Shown: piece by piece, positions 26,045 through 34,249 of the stretch
How positions within the stretch are numbered: position 1 is the stretch's first letter
How the letters are laid out: every line of letters starts with the position of its first letter
NCBI RefSeq assembly: GCF_002760615.1
Contig: NZ_AWWI01000048.1
Coordinates: forward strand, 1-53,358
Reading direction: 5' to 3'
Source of the DNA: Puniceibacterium antarcticum
GTDB lineage: Bacteria; Pseudomonadota; Alphaproteobacteria; Rhodobacterales; Rhodobacteraceae
Length of the DNA stretch: 53,358 nt
The notes under the pieces: generated by a model
Told to the model about the DNA's origin: nothing
Seen by the model: the letters and a program-made list of their open reading frames with translations, nothing else
The model's database searches: none
Translations under genes and position numbers: made by a program

Positions 26045-26350
26045 GTCGGTATCAGATACGCTTTAGCGGACAGGTTAAAAGTCGGTGCTTTATCTCCAAT
26101 TGGTGGAGAATGATCATCACACTATTCTTGAGCTGATCCGTAAAGTGCTTCGAAAGCCGCGGGATTCCGTGTCCGTCAGGCCTTTCAGGATATTTAGGCA
26201 GCTGAACCTTTAAGCAGATATGTCGGTAGCGCGCCATTACATTTAGGGCGTGCACTTTTGACGAGGTTCTGTAGCAGGGTGGACAGCTCATATCCGCTTA
26301 GAAAATCGACATTTCAAAGCGAAGTTAGCATGTCATGACAGGCCTAGCCC
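26045..26350. other. Stretch downstream of repC, no convincing gene
   Basis: A minus-strand frame of 79 codons (26052-26291, beginning MSCPPCYRTSSKVHALNVMA) is the only sizeable one. It has no recognised domain and no clear ribosome site. Probably non-coding. Confidence 0.3.
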
Positions 26351-27427
26351 CTATCGGCGCCAGAAATTGTCAGCTGACAATTTGCGTCCTTTCTGCTGCC
26401 CGAACATGGCATTAAGGTTGAGACAACCCTCATCGAACCTTTGGATCAGCCCCTGAAAATAAGCTGCTGGTTTACGAATATCCGGCATGCGTTCCAGCAT
26501 TGCCAGTATGACCGCGGCCGTTGCCTTGATGCCAAGCTTCGCTTGGGCCCTCATGTATAGCGGCCGAGTGATCCCAAGCATGCCATGCAATTGATCAGAC
26601 ACGCTACAAACTCCGTGCCAGCTTTGCGTCGCTTCGGGGAAATAACTTTTGTATTCATGGCAATGTCTCAGGACGTTTTCCAAAGGGATCTCTGTCTCTT
26701 CCTGAGCAAGTTCTAAAGGCATAGCTTTATTTACAGATTTATTCTTATTCGTACTCTGTATGTGCCGCTCATTTTGGGCGTCTCTGCCGCTCATCTTGGC
26801 GGTATCACAGGGGCGGGGAGGCGGAGCGGACAGCAATGGTTCGACATGTTCGATAAGATTGCGCAGGGTGGTTTCCACTGCCTTGCGTCGCAGTGTCAGG
26901 CGGATTTGTTCCATCAGGGGATGATCCGGGGAAAGACGCTCGTCTTCGAGCAGACGGGCGCGCAGCAGAGCCAGCCTGTCGCGCAGGGCGGTAAGGTGGG
27001 CGGCTCTTTCGCGGGCGCTGTCAGCGGCCTGACGCAGGCTTTGTGCGGTGCGTGCTAGCGGGCTTAGGTCAAAGCCGTAGGGGATCCCATACCTGCGTGC
27101 AAAGCGCTTGCGGTTGGGGCCGTCTTGACGGCTGACAATCCCCTGTGTCACCAGCGTTGCCAGATGACGGCGCAAGGTGCTTTCCGGCATCCCGTTCAGG
27201 CGCAGGGACAGGCTGCGGTTTGAGGGGAACACCACGGCAGCCCCGGCATCTTCGGGGAGTATGCGGTCGGGGAAAAAGCTGAGCAAGGCCTTGAGTACAG
27301 ACAATGTGCGGTGGTTCAGGCCAATGTCGGGCGCGGCTTCTGTCAGGGTCGCCAAAAGCGCCCATTTGTCTGCTGACGTGCAAACCTCTGCCGACTGCCC
27401 AAACCCGGTTTGGGACATTTTTTTCAT
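26351..27427 (-). CDS. repC: Replication initiator RepC of a repABC replicon
   Basis: A 358-residue protein; its N-terminal half has the RepC DNA-binding domain: KWALLATLTEAAPDIGLNHR, TLSVLKALLSFFPDRILPED, FPSNRSLSLRLNGMPESTLR, RHLATLVTQGIVSRQDGPNR and RYGIPYGFDLSPL. The C-terminal part with YMRAQAKLGIKATAAVILAM and IRKPAAYFQGL completes the family layout. RepC starts replication from an origin usually lying inside repC; the AT-rich run at about 26715-26757 (NKNKSVNKA-coding) is the natural candidate. Third gene of the rep operon, 172 bases after repB, with the ctRNA in the gap. Appears intact. Confidence 0.95.
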   Translation of the reverse strand: MKKMSQTGFGQSAEVCTSADKWALLATLTEAAPDIGLNHRTLSVLKALLSFFPDRILPEDAGAAVVFPSNRSLSLRLNGMPESTLRRHLATLVTQGIVSRQDGPNRKRFARRYGIPYGFDLSPLARTAQSLRQAADSARERAAHLTALRDRLALLRARLLEDERLSPDHPLMEQIRLTLRRKAVETTLRNLIEHVEPLLSAPPPRPCDTAKMSGRDAQNERHIQSTNKNKSVNKAMPLELAQEETEIPLENVLRHCHEYKSYFPEATQSWHGVCSVSDQLHGMLGITRPLYMRAQAKLGIKATAAVILAMLERMPDIRKPAAYFQGLIQRFDEGCLNLNAMFGQQKGRKLSADNFWRR

Positions 27428-27476
27428 CTACAAGTTCACGAAAGACAATAAAAAACCGTCTGCCGAATAGGCAGTG

Positions 27477-27506
27477 TTGACAGGGTAGGGGAAGGGCGGC
27501 TATCTC
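27477..27506 (+). promoter_or_regulatory. Promoter of the repABC antisense RNA
   Basis: TTGACA at 27477-27482 and TATCTC at 27501-27506 with an 18-base spacer, on the strand opposite to the rep operon, in the repB-repC gap where repABC countertranscribed RNAs start. Confidence 0.6.
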
Positions 27507-27511
27507 AAGAG

Positions 27512-27558
27512 TGCGAGAAATGAGAGAGCCTTCCGGGACTAGTCCTGGGGGCTTTTTT
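27512..27558 (+). ncRNA. Countertranscribed RNA (ctRNA/inc RNA) controlling repC
   Basis: Expected transcript of about 47 bases, beginning about six bases after the -10 box and ending in an imperfect GC-rich stem (AGCCTTC..., paired with ...GGGGGCT, the palindrome GGACTAGTCC at the tip) followed by TTTTTT at 27553-27558. Position, orientation and length match the antisense RNA known from repABC plasmids, which pairs with the repC leader, lowers RepC output and sets copy number and incompatibility. Confidence 0.7.
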
Positions 27559-27599
27559 ATTTGTCTTCTGTCGTGCCTCCTTTTGCTGCTCGGTTGCCT

Positions 27600-28559
27600 T
27601 TAGTCTTCCGACCTGTTTTTTTGCCAACGGTCGTGAAGGTCGTGCAGCAGCGCCTCTGCGTGGGTTTCCAGCCAGGCATCAAAGCCATCGGCGCTGCGTG
27701 TGGGAATGGTCAGGGTCAGAGCCCGCGCTGTGCGTTTTATGTCGGCCAGCGGTCTGCCATCGGGGCTTAGGATCGTCCGGGCGGTCTGCGCGGGGACGGG
27801 GGCTGCCTTTGCTCCGGGGGTTTTACCAGTGGCCCAGGCCAGCACCTGTTCAAAGCGCGCGTCCGAGGTTTCGATGAAATTCATCACCGTCATCATTTCG
27901 GCGACATAGGCGCGCGTGTCCGGGTTTTCCATCGCGTCGGCCAGCGTGATCCAGCGCTCGCGACCGATCCCCGGCGCCGAGCCGATCTGGCGCAGAAAGT
28001 CGATCTCGAACGCTTTCCCGACCTTCAGCATCCGGCTGATCATCGGCAGATCCATCGAAAGAGCTGCCCCGATTGTCTGGCGGTCGTAGCCGAGGGAATC
28101 GAGCTGGGCTGCAAAACTGGCCTTTTCAATGAAGGACAGATCCTGCCGGGCAGTGTTTTCCTGACCCTGAGCTAGCACCAGAGCGTGATCGTCGAGGTGG
28201 CGCACCATGGCCTTCACCGGAAGGCCAAGATCGCGCAGCGCCAGCACCCGTCGGCGTCCGTAGACGATGTGATAGCGGCCAGGCTTTTCCGCGTTGGGAC
28301 GCACCAGAACAGGTACCTGCTGGCCATAGGTCCGCAGGCTTTCGAGCAGGTGTGCATCGGCGGTTTCATCCACTCCCAGACGGTCCACCACCCCGGCGGA
28401 GTCAATCAGCATGGGGTCAATGTCCTGCACCGCGTTTTCCTGCAGGCGCGAGAGTGAACTTTGCAGCGCGCCTACCGCCCCGCGTGGGGCGGCGGGGGGG
28501 GCGTGCCTGCGCGGGGCTGCAGGTTCTGTGGAAGGTGTCAGAATTCCGCGACGAGCCAT
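27600..28559 (-). CDS. repB: Partition protein RepB (ParB family)
   Basis: A 319-residue ParB homologue of the repABC type. ParB/CTPase N-terminal motifs: QQVPVLVRPN, GRYHIVYGRRRVLALRDLGL, and LAQGQENTARQDLSFIEKAS; then the helix-turn-helix region DRQTIGAALSMDLPMISRML. It starts one base after the repA stop. With RepA it segregates the replicon through a parS palindrome, whose site I could not assign with certainty. Confidence 0.94.
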   Translation of the reverse strand: MARRGILTPSTEPAAPRRHAPPAAPRGAVGALQSSLSRLQENAVQDIDPMLIDSAGVVDRLGVDETADAHLLESLRTYGQQVPVLVRPNAEKPGRYHIVYGRRRVLALRDLGLPVKAMVRHLDDHALVLAQGQENTARQDLSFIEKASFAAQLDSLGYDRQTIGAALSMDLPMISRMLKVGKAFEIDFLRQIGSAPGIGRERWITLADAMENPDTRAYVAEMMTVMNFIETSDARFEQVLAWATGKTPGAKAAPVPAQTARTILSPDGRPLADIKRTARALTLTIPTRSADGFDAWLETHAEALLHDLHDRWQKNRSED

Positions 28560-28560
28560 T

Positions 28561-29742
28561 TCAGCGCCCCCAGGCCTGTTGTATCAGCATTTCGATTTCA
28601 TCATTCACAGCATTCAGGGAGTCCACTGCACGGTCGTAGGTGTTGCGGTGAAACGCATTGCGTTCGACCTCGTAGACGGTCTGTTGCGTCAGCCCTGCGT
28701 CGGAAATCGCTGTGGATTTGAGCATGGGCGCCACCATGACCTCTGCTCCGAAAAGCTGCCTCAGGAAGGCGACGACCTGCTGCTGTGGTCCGTCCGACGG
28801 TTCATAGCGGTTGATCAGGAAGCGCAGGAAGTCCAGTTCGAGCTGCGCTCCGGCGTTCGAGACCACATCGAGCAGATCCGCGCTCATCTGCAGAAACTGC
28901 GACATTGAGGCGACGTCGAGCATGTTCGGGACAATAGTGATCAGCACCCCGGTCGACGCACAGAGCGCTGCCATGGTGAGATAGCCAAGCTGCGGCGGGC
29001 AGTCGAAGATGATTACATCATAATCGGCCTCAACCTCTTGCAGGGCGGCGGCCATGCGGGCGTAAAAGGGCGGCTGGACGTTGTGCCGCAGCGCTTGGGG
29101 CGTCTCGTGCTCGAATTCCTGTAGGTACAATCCGCCGGGGGCCAGATCCAATCCGGTGAAATAGGTCTTCTGGATGATTTGCGAAAAGGGCAGGGGGTCC
29201 TGATAGCGGATCGCATCATAGATCGAGCCGGAATGCAGAAAGTCGAATTCAGGTTGGTATCCGAACAGCGTGGTCATCGAGGCTTGCGGGTCAATATCGA
29301 CTGCCAGCACGCGATAGCCCTTGAGCGCCAGACGTTGTGCGGCATGGATCGCCGATGTCGTCTTGCCCGAGCCTCCCTTGAAGTTGAGAAAGGACAACAC
29401 CTGCACCTTGTCGCCCGGCCGACGCCCTGACAGATAACTGCCCTGGGTCTTGGCGGTGCCTTCCAAAACTGTGCGGATGGCGTTCATATCCGCCACGGAA
29501 TAGTGTCTGCGCCCGCCGGGGCTGGTGTGGACATCAGCCACGCGGTCCTCGAAATGCAGCTTGCGCAGAAAGCTGGGGGAGATGCCCAGAAGCTGCGCGG
29601 CCTCTCCCGCGCTGAACAGGCGCAGCTGCTTGCGTGCATCAGGCGCAAAGCTCTTCAGCATATGCTGCTCGAGCGCCGAGGCAAGGCTTTGCGCATTCTC
29701 ACGAATGCGCGTATTTATCTGGAGAGGGTCTGGCCCTGTCAT
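28561..29742 (-). CDS. repA: Partition ATPase RepA (ParA family)
   Basis: A 393-residue ParA homologue with the N-terminal MerR-like helix-turn-helix (LFSAGEAAQLLGISPSFLRK) typical of repABC RepA, and deviant Walker A LNFKGGSGKTTSAIH (residues 119-133), VLAVDIDPQASMTTLFGYQP, and Walker B VIIFDCPPQLGYLTM. It partitions the replicon and represses the rep operon. GAGGA precedes the ATG. First gene of repABC. Confidence 0.95.
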   Translation of the reverse strand: MTGPDPLQINTRIRENAQSLASALEQHMLKSFAPDARKQLRLFSAGEAAQLLGISPSFLRKLHFEDRVADVHTSPGGRRHYSVADMNAIRTVLEGTAKTQGSYLSGRRPGDKVQVLSFLNFKGGSGKTTSAIHAAQRLALKGYRVLAVDIDPQASMTTLFGYQPEFDFLHSGSIYDAIRYQDPLPFSQIIQKTYFTGLDLAPGGLYLQEFEHETPQALRHNVQPPFYARMAAALQEVEADYDVIIFDCPPQLGYLTMAALCASTGVLITIVPNMLDVASMSQFLQMSADLLDVVSNAGAQLELDFLRFLINRYEPSDGPQQQVVAFLRQLFGAEVMVAPMLKSTAISDAGLTQQTVYEVERNAFHRNTYDRAVDSLNAVNDEIEMLIQQAWGR

Positions 29743-29772
29743 ATTATTCCTCGCCTCGCTCAGGAACGCTGT

Positions 29773-29911
29773 TTTCCGCCAGCGCTTTATTTTCCGTTCC
29801 TTAAACCAAGGGATAGGGCGTTTGGCAACTGTTTCCTGATTTCTGACGGAAATTGAGATGGGATTCTGCTTTCCGTGTCTTCATGTGACACGTTCAGTAT
29901 TCCATGTAACA
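29773..29911. promoter_or_regulatory. repA upstream region with two repeat families
   Basis: Four copies of CGGAAA (TTTCCG at 29773-29778, TTTCCGT at 29791-29797, ACGGAAA at 29846-29852, TTTCCGT at 29870-29876; the last two form an inverted pair) and two direct repeats CATGTGACA (29882) and CATGTAACA (29903) spaced 21 bases, two helical turns. These are candidates for RepA operators, for parS, and for the rep promoter. Confidence 0.45.
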
Positions 29912-30016
29912 CATTGAAAAATATATTTTTAAAAGAAATTTCGGCTTCTGGTGACATTCCGAGGGATGTGCCGGTTTTAGCGGGCTCATCCCCGTATGGC
30001 GCGGGAATCGCGCAAT

Positions 30017-30160
30017 CGGCCGGTTACAACAGATTCTTTCGGCAAGAGAGGGGGGTAGCGAAGCCAACCTTTGTGTCCGGGCCAAGAGCGGCGACCAGCA
30101 TGTCATACAATGCGGCCATCTGTTCACGCGACGCGACAATCCGGCGAAACTCTGGCCAAG
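30017..30160 (-). other. Unidentified coding remnant
   Basis: A minus frame reads SWPEFRRIVASREQMAALYD followed by MLVAALGPDTKVGFATPLSC and stops at about 30017; an in-frame stop precedes it. It reads like protein rather than chance sequence, but I cannot assign it. Confidence 0.3.
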
Positions 30161-30286
30161 ATCAATCTGTCGGGTGACGCCGACGGCGGCCATGCTGGCA
30201 CGGGCAGTTGCTGCGAGGACTGAGCGTTCGGATTGCTTTTCGCGTCAGATGTCGTCTTGCCCTTCGCACGCGCAGCCTATACGTCA

Positions 30287-30314
30287 TTGACATATAAGCC
30301 GATGAAGCATACAT
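30287..30314 (+). promoter_or_regulatory. Likely promoter of the toxin-antitoxin pair
   Basis: TTGACA at 30287-30292 and ATACAT at 30309-30314, 16-base spacer, 12 bases before the toxin ATG. Confidence 0.5.
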
Positions 30315-30325
30315 GGTGACCAACA

Positions 30326-30667
30326 ATGACGCGATTGCAAACAGTGGTCGAACTGCCAGAGTTCCAGAGGCGTGCCAAAGCAATCATGTCTGATCAGGAG
30401 CGCGAGGCTGCCATCACTTATGTTGCCGCCAATCCCGAGGCTGGCATCTCTCTTGGTGGGGGGCTTCGCAAGGTCCGCATCCCAAGAGACGGGGGCGGAA
30501 AGAGCGGCGGCTTCAGGACGATATATGTGTTTGGCGGAACCCACATGCCGATTTTTCTGATCACGGTCTTCGCGAAGAACGAAAATGCCAACTTGTCGAA
30601 GACCGAACAGGCGGCGGCGGTGGAGATGAGCAAAGCGCTTGTCGCAAAGTATGGAGACGCAACGTGA
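30326..30667 (+). CDS. higB: RelE/HigB-type toxin
   Basis: A 113-residue protein of the RelE superfamily, HigB-like group: VELPEFQRRAKAIMSDQERE at the N-terminus, AANPEAGISLGGGLRKVRIP, GGKSGGFRTIYVF (basic/aromatic core of these mRNA interferases) and PIFLITVFAKNENANLSKTE. Toxins of this kind cleave mRNA at the ribosome. Toxin-first order with the antitoxin overlapping by four bases (GTGA) is the HigBA arrangement. Likely serves stability of this repABC replicon. Confidence 0.88.
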   Translation: MTRLQTVVELPEFQRRAKAIMSDQEREAAITYVAANPEAGISLGGGLRKVRIPRDGGGKSGGFRTIYVFGGTHMPIFLITVFAKNENANLSKTEQAAAVEMSKALVAKYGDAT

Positions 30668-30957
30668 GTGCATTTGAATCGGTGTCCAAGGGTCTGGAAG
30701 ATGCGCTGGCATTCGCGAATGGCGATTTGTCCGGTGCCAAGGTACATGAAGTGGCGGTGGCCGACGTTGATGTGGCTGAAGTTCGCCAAAGGACCGGCCT
30801 TTCGCAGGCGGAGTTCGCCAAGAGCATCGGAGTGGCAAAGGGCACGCTGCTGAACTGGGAACATGGGCGCAGACACCCGACGGGCCCCGCTCAGGTTCTG
30901 CTGGCTCTGATCGCCAAAAGACCGTCTGTCGTTCAGGATTTGCTGCGGGGCGCGTGA
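30664..30957 (+). CDS. higA: XRE-type antitoxin (HigA-like)
   Basis: A 97-residue protein, start GTG 30664 overlapping the toxin stop. The C-terminal half is a classic helix-turn-helix: VRQRTGLSQAEFAKSIGVAK followed by GTLLNWEHGRRHPTGPAQVL. It should neutralise the toxin and repress the shared promoter at 30287. Confidence 0.88.
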   Translation: MSAFESVSKGLEDALAFANGDLSGAKVHEVAVADVDVAEVRQRTGLSQAEFAKSIGVAKGTLLNWEHGRRHPTGPAQVLLALIAKRPSVVQDLLRGA

Positions 30958-31097
30958 ACCGGGACAATAACCGGCTTTGTCATCTCGTTATGTCGCGATG
31001 AGACCAAGGCCCGCGTCATGTCGAGTAGCCTTTTCAGCCCATTTTCGAACGCACGGCCTGCAAACCGTCTCGGAGAGGGCGTGTTCAGAGTTGGTCT

Positions 31098-31180
31098 TGA
31101 TCCGTGCAATACGGCGCCGCCAATACCAAGCTGACGCCTTCAGCCTCTGGGTCGGTTACATTGCGGAGATGTGGGCGTAA
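31098..31180 (+). pseudogene. IS6-like transposase, last 27 codons
   Basis: Frame ending TAA reads LIRAIRRRQYQADAFSLWVG then YIAEMWA, the C-terminal end (ADAFSLW..Y) of the IS6-like subgroup seen at 15868-16122. Nothing else of the gene is left here. Bases 31181-31290 hold no gene. Confidence 0.6.
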
Positions 31181-31290
31181 TCTAACGATTGCCGCCTGCC
31201 TCCACCACGCAACCAACACTTTGGCGATGCCGACACCTCCCTGGCGGCAAGCGGGGGCTCTGACCGGCAATTTTTGGGTCAGCTACAAGC

Positions 31291-32265
31291 TCAGACCGCG
31301 CTGTGGTTCTTTCCTGCCAGCATGGCTTCGATCAGCTTCTGCACGCGCAGTGCTTCTTCGGGGGTTGCAAGGCGGTGAGGGGCCCCGGCAATGCACAGCA
31401 GCAAATCATCGAGCTGCGCCCCGAGGCTGACGGCGCGCGGATCAGCAGGACGTTCGGCGATTTCGGTAAAGGGGCCGCCATCCGAGACAGCATCAATGTA
31501 AAAGTCTGTGATGCGCCGACTGGTCAGGGTTCCCTTGATCGTCAGTTCCTGCCGGTCCGGCTGAGCGCCACCGACGCTGGCCATCACCGTCACGGGAAGG
31601 CCCTCTGCCGTCTCAAGCCGTGCGAGCATTTGGGTTTCGCAAAGCTGCGGGTCCGCCGGATAGGAGGGAGAGGCCGAGACGACGGAGAGAGGGCCAAGGA
31701 TCCGTTCGGAAAAAAACAGGAAATGCGACAGAACTTCTCGGCTCATGCCGCCTTCTGTGCGCAAACGCAGCCAGTCCGCCGCTTTCTGCCAGGCGCGGGG
31801 CCAGGCCGCATAGCTCAGAACAATGTCCACCCCGACAAGGCTGCCCAATGCGCCTGCACGTGCAGAGTCGGACACACCCTGCAGCGCGTCACCGGCAGCT
31901 TGTGTAAAGTTGACCGCAGCGGGAACGCCATAGGCCTTTAGCCGAGATACGAGGTCTTCGCTTTCCGTGATGTCCACCCCAAGCGGTTTTTCGAGAAACA
32001 CCGCCTTGCCCTGCGCGGCAGCCGTCAGCGCAAAGGCCTTGCGCGGCACGGGAGGGCAGGCGAGATAGACAAGATCCGCCGCAGCAATCGCCTCTTCGGC
32101 CGAGGCCATGACTTTGGCATCTGGCGCTAGGGCCCAGGCCATCTTGCAGGCTTCTGCATCCGGGTCCCACAGTGCCACAGGCGTGTATGCGGCATGCGTT
32201 TGCATCTGCTCCAGCATTCTGCGCCCCATGATCCCAAGGCCGATGATCGCGACTGAGATTGTCAT
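31291..32265 (-). CDS. Gfo/Idh/MocA-family oxidoreductase
   Basis: A 324-residue NAD(P)-dependent dehydrogenase: Rossmann start ISVAIIGLGIMGRRMLEQMQ, YLACPPVPRKAFALTAAAQG and the family motif AVFLEKPLGVDITESE. The C-terminal alpha/beta domain follows from about residue 120. GGGGA precedes ATG 32265; the frame extends to 32304. It runs in the same direction as the asparaginase-to-gntR operon but is separated from it by an IS6-like remnant (32418-32960), so it may be a detached last gene of that operon. Substrate unknown. Confidence 0.88.
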   Translation of the reverse strand: MTISVAIIGLGIMGRRMLEQMQTHAAYTPVALWDPDAEACKMAWALAPDAKVMASAEEAIAAADLVYLACPPVPRKAFALTAAAQGKAVFLEKPLGVDITESEDLVSRLKAYGVPAAVNFTQAAGDALQGVSDSARAGALGSLVGVDIVLSYAAWPRAWQKAADWLRLRTEGGMSREVLSHFLFFSERILGPLSVVSASPSYPADPQLCETQMLARLETAEGLPVTVMASVGGAQPDRQELTIKGTLTSRRITDFYIDAVSDGGPFTEIAERPADPRAVSLGAQLDDLLLCIAGAPHRLATPEEALRVQKLIEAMLAGKNHSAV

Positions 32266-32417
32266 ATGGTTTCCCCTGCTTCCATTCGCCCGGGTTCCGG
32301 ACAAAGCCTGCGTGCGGCCTCATCTGTGTGCCGTCGCTCTGTCCGGCGGTCTAAATGTCCCAGCCTATATGGGCAAGCCGTCCCGCCCGGTAAGCCGACC
32401 CCGTCGTATCGCGCAGG

Positions 32418-32960
32418 ATCCGAGCATGGGTCGAGAAATTCGGGGCACAGGTCGCAAAACAAGTGATAGGGGCTCGCCAGAAACCCTCGGATGAATGGCA
32501 CCTGGATGAAGTCTGATCTTGATCCGCGGGGTAAAGCACTGGCTGTGGCGCGCAGTGGACAGTAACGGCGAAGTTCTCGACATTCCGCTTCAATCGAGGC
32601 GGAATGAGCGGGCGGCAAAGCGCTTCATTGCCGGACTGGTCGCCCGCTGCGGCAAACCGCGAGTCATCATTGCGCAGTTACGGTGCAGCCCTGCGCAAGG
32701 TCGCGCTGGATGTTGATCACCGAGCGTACAAAGGCTTTATTAACCGGATCGAAGGATCGCACAGGCCAACGCGGAAACGCGAAAAAATCCAAGATCGTTT
32801 CAAATCTGCCCGAAAGGCGAAGAGATTTCTGACACTCCATTACGAAACTGCAAACCTGTTCCGCGCCATCCGCCACAAGATGACCGCAACCTCCTACTGC
32901 CAGAACTGTACCAACGCGTTCTATTGCTGGAGCAAATGCGCCGCCGCATTGGTCGCCTGA
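32418..32960 (+). pseudogene. IS6-like transposase remnant with frameshifts
   Basis: Pieces in order: IRAWVEKFGAQVAKQVIGAR and KPSDEWHLDEV (first catalytic Asp), a frameshift, VIRGVKHWLWRAVDSNGEVL, DIPLQSRRNERAAKRFIAGL with GKPRVI, another shift, then VDHRAYKGFINRIEGSHRPT, RKREKIQDRFKSARKAKRFL and a divergent tail. Nearly the whole transposase is represented, but the second catalytic Asp region (usually ITDKL) reads IAQL. The closest relative in the window is 15868-16122. Confidence 0.75.
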
Positions 32961-33322
32961 ACAGTAGCCGACGGATATACACTGGGACGGATAAAATAAC
33001 CTGACAATCCCCCAGTTGCCTAACATGAAGCATTAAAGCATCTCGATCCACTTATATGCGGTTCGATGTCGAGATGAATTGGTGACACAAATTTTCCTGC
33101 AGGGGGGCAGGTCGCGGATATTTAGATACGCATCGTGATTCTGAACGGACACACAACACGTGGCAACCCTGTCACAAAATCCGTGGGATGAATGCGTGTG
33201 GGAAGGGTAATTCCAGACACCAATCGATTTGAGTGACAGAGCCCAGTTGTGCCATCGGGCCTTGGTCAGATCGCCAATGGCCGACGGCTTGGTCCCTGCG
33301 CAATGATTTGCACGCATTGAGG
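32961..33322. other. Stretch without a gene
   Basis: About 360 bases between the IS6-like remnant and the asparaginase gene. The only structure seen is an inverted repeat CATCTCGA (33039-33046) / TCGAGATG (33069-33076). No terminator with a T tract was recognised after the asparaginase stop. Confidence 0.4.
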
Positions 33323-34249
33323 CTAAGGTGCGTGGATGGCTGTGCGGGCCTCTTCTCCGCTGCGCACCCAGCCTCGGTACATGCCCTCGCAATTAAAGGG
33401 CAGGGAAAGGTTGCCGTCCCTGTCCACTGCAATGACGCCGCCAGATCCGTCGTGGTCGGCTAGGTCCTTCATCACCACATGCTGTGCGGCCTGTTCCAGC
33501 GTCTCGCCGGCATGGCGCATCCGTGCCGCAATTTCGCACGCAGCGGTCCAGCGGATGAATATCTCTCCGTGGCCGGTGCCAGAGACGGCGCAGGTTGCAT
33601 CATCGGCAAAGGTGCCTGCCCCGATCATCGGGGTATCGCCGACGCGCCCGGGCGCCTTGCCTGTCATCCCGCCGGTCGAGGTTGCCGCAGCAAGGTGGCC
33701 GTTGCAGTCGCATGCCACGGCGCCCACGGTTCCGTGCCGCAAGGCCGGATCATCCGCTACTTCGCCACGTGCCCGCAGCGCGAGCATTTCCTGAAGCGCG
33801 TCCCAGCGGGACTGCGTGAAAAAATAGTTGGTGTCAGCGAAGGCAAGCCCGGTGTCGCGCGCCAGTTGCAACGCATTGGGACCTATGAGGCAGACATGAT
33901 CGGTCTTTTCCATCACGGCACGTGCAAGACGGATGGGATTGCGCGGGCCAAATATTCCCGCGACAGAGCCAGCGCGGCGATCGCGGCCATCCATGACGGC
34001 GGCGTCCATTTCCTGAACGCCCGCGCTGGTGAAGACTGCGCCGCGTCCCGCGTTGAACAGCGGTTCATCCTCAAGCACGCAGACCGATGCTATGACGGCG
34101 TCAAGTGCGCTGCCGCCGTCGCGCAGGATCGTCTCGCCCGCTGTGACCGCACGGGCAAGCGCCTCATGATAGGCCGCTGACTTTGCGGGGGTCAGGGAGG
34201 ATTTCAGAATGGTACCGGCACCGCCGTGGATGGCAAGGGCATAGGTCAT
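33323..34249 (-). CDS. Isoaspartyl peptidase / type III L-asparaginase (Ntn hydrolase)
   Basis: A 308-residue precursor of the plant-type asparaginase family, which self-cleaves to expose a catalytic Thr. Motifs: ALAIHGGAGTI at the N-terminus, DALDAVIAS-like region (SALDAVIASVCVLEDEPLFN AGRG), and the cleavage site RHGTVGAVACDCNG (Thr174). These enzymes hydrolyse beta-aspartyl (isoaspartyl) dipeptides and asparagine. ATG overlaps the preceding gene by 4 bases. Last gene of the six-gene operon, all joined by four-base overlaps. Confidence 0.9.
   Translation of the reverse strand: MTYALAIHGGAGTILKSSLTPAKSAAYHEALARAVTAGETILRDGGSALDAVIASVCVLEDEPLFNAGRGAVFTSAGVQEMDAAVMDGRDRRAGSVAGIFGPRNPIRLARAVMEKTDHVCLIGPNALQLARDTGLAFADTNYFFTQSRWDALQEMLALRARGEVADDPALRHGTVGAVACDCNGHLAAATSTGGMTGKAPGRVGDTPMIGAGTFADDATCAVSGTGHGEIFIRWTAACEIAARMRHAGETLEQAAQHVVMKDLADHDGSGGVIAVDRDGNLSLPFNCEGMYRGWVRSGEEARTAIHAP

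Noticed and set aside
26052-26291. 79-codon frame downstream of repC
   Set aside because: No domain, no ribosome site, odd composition; left as non-coding.
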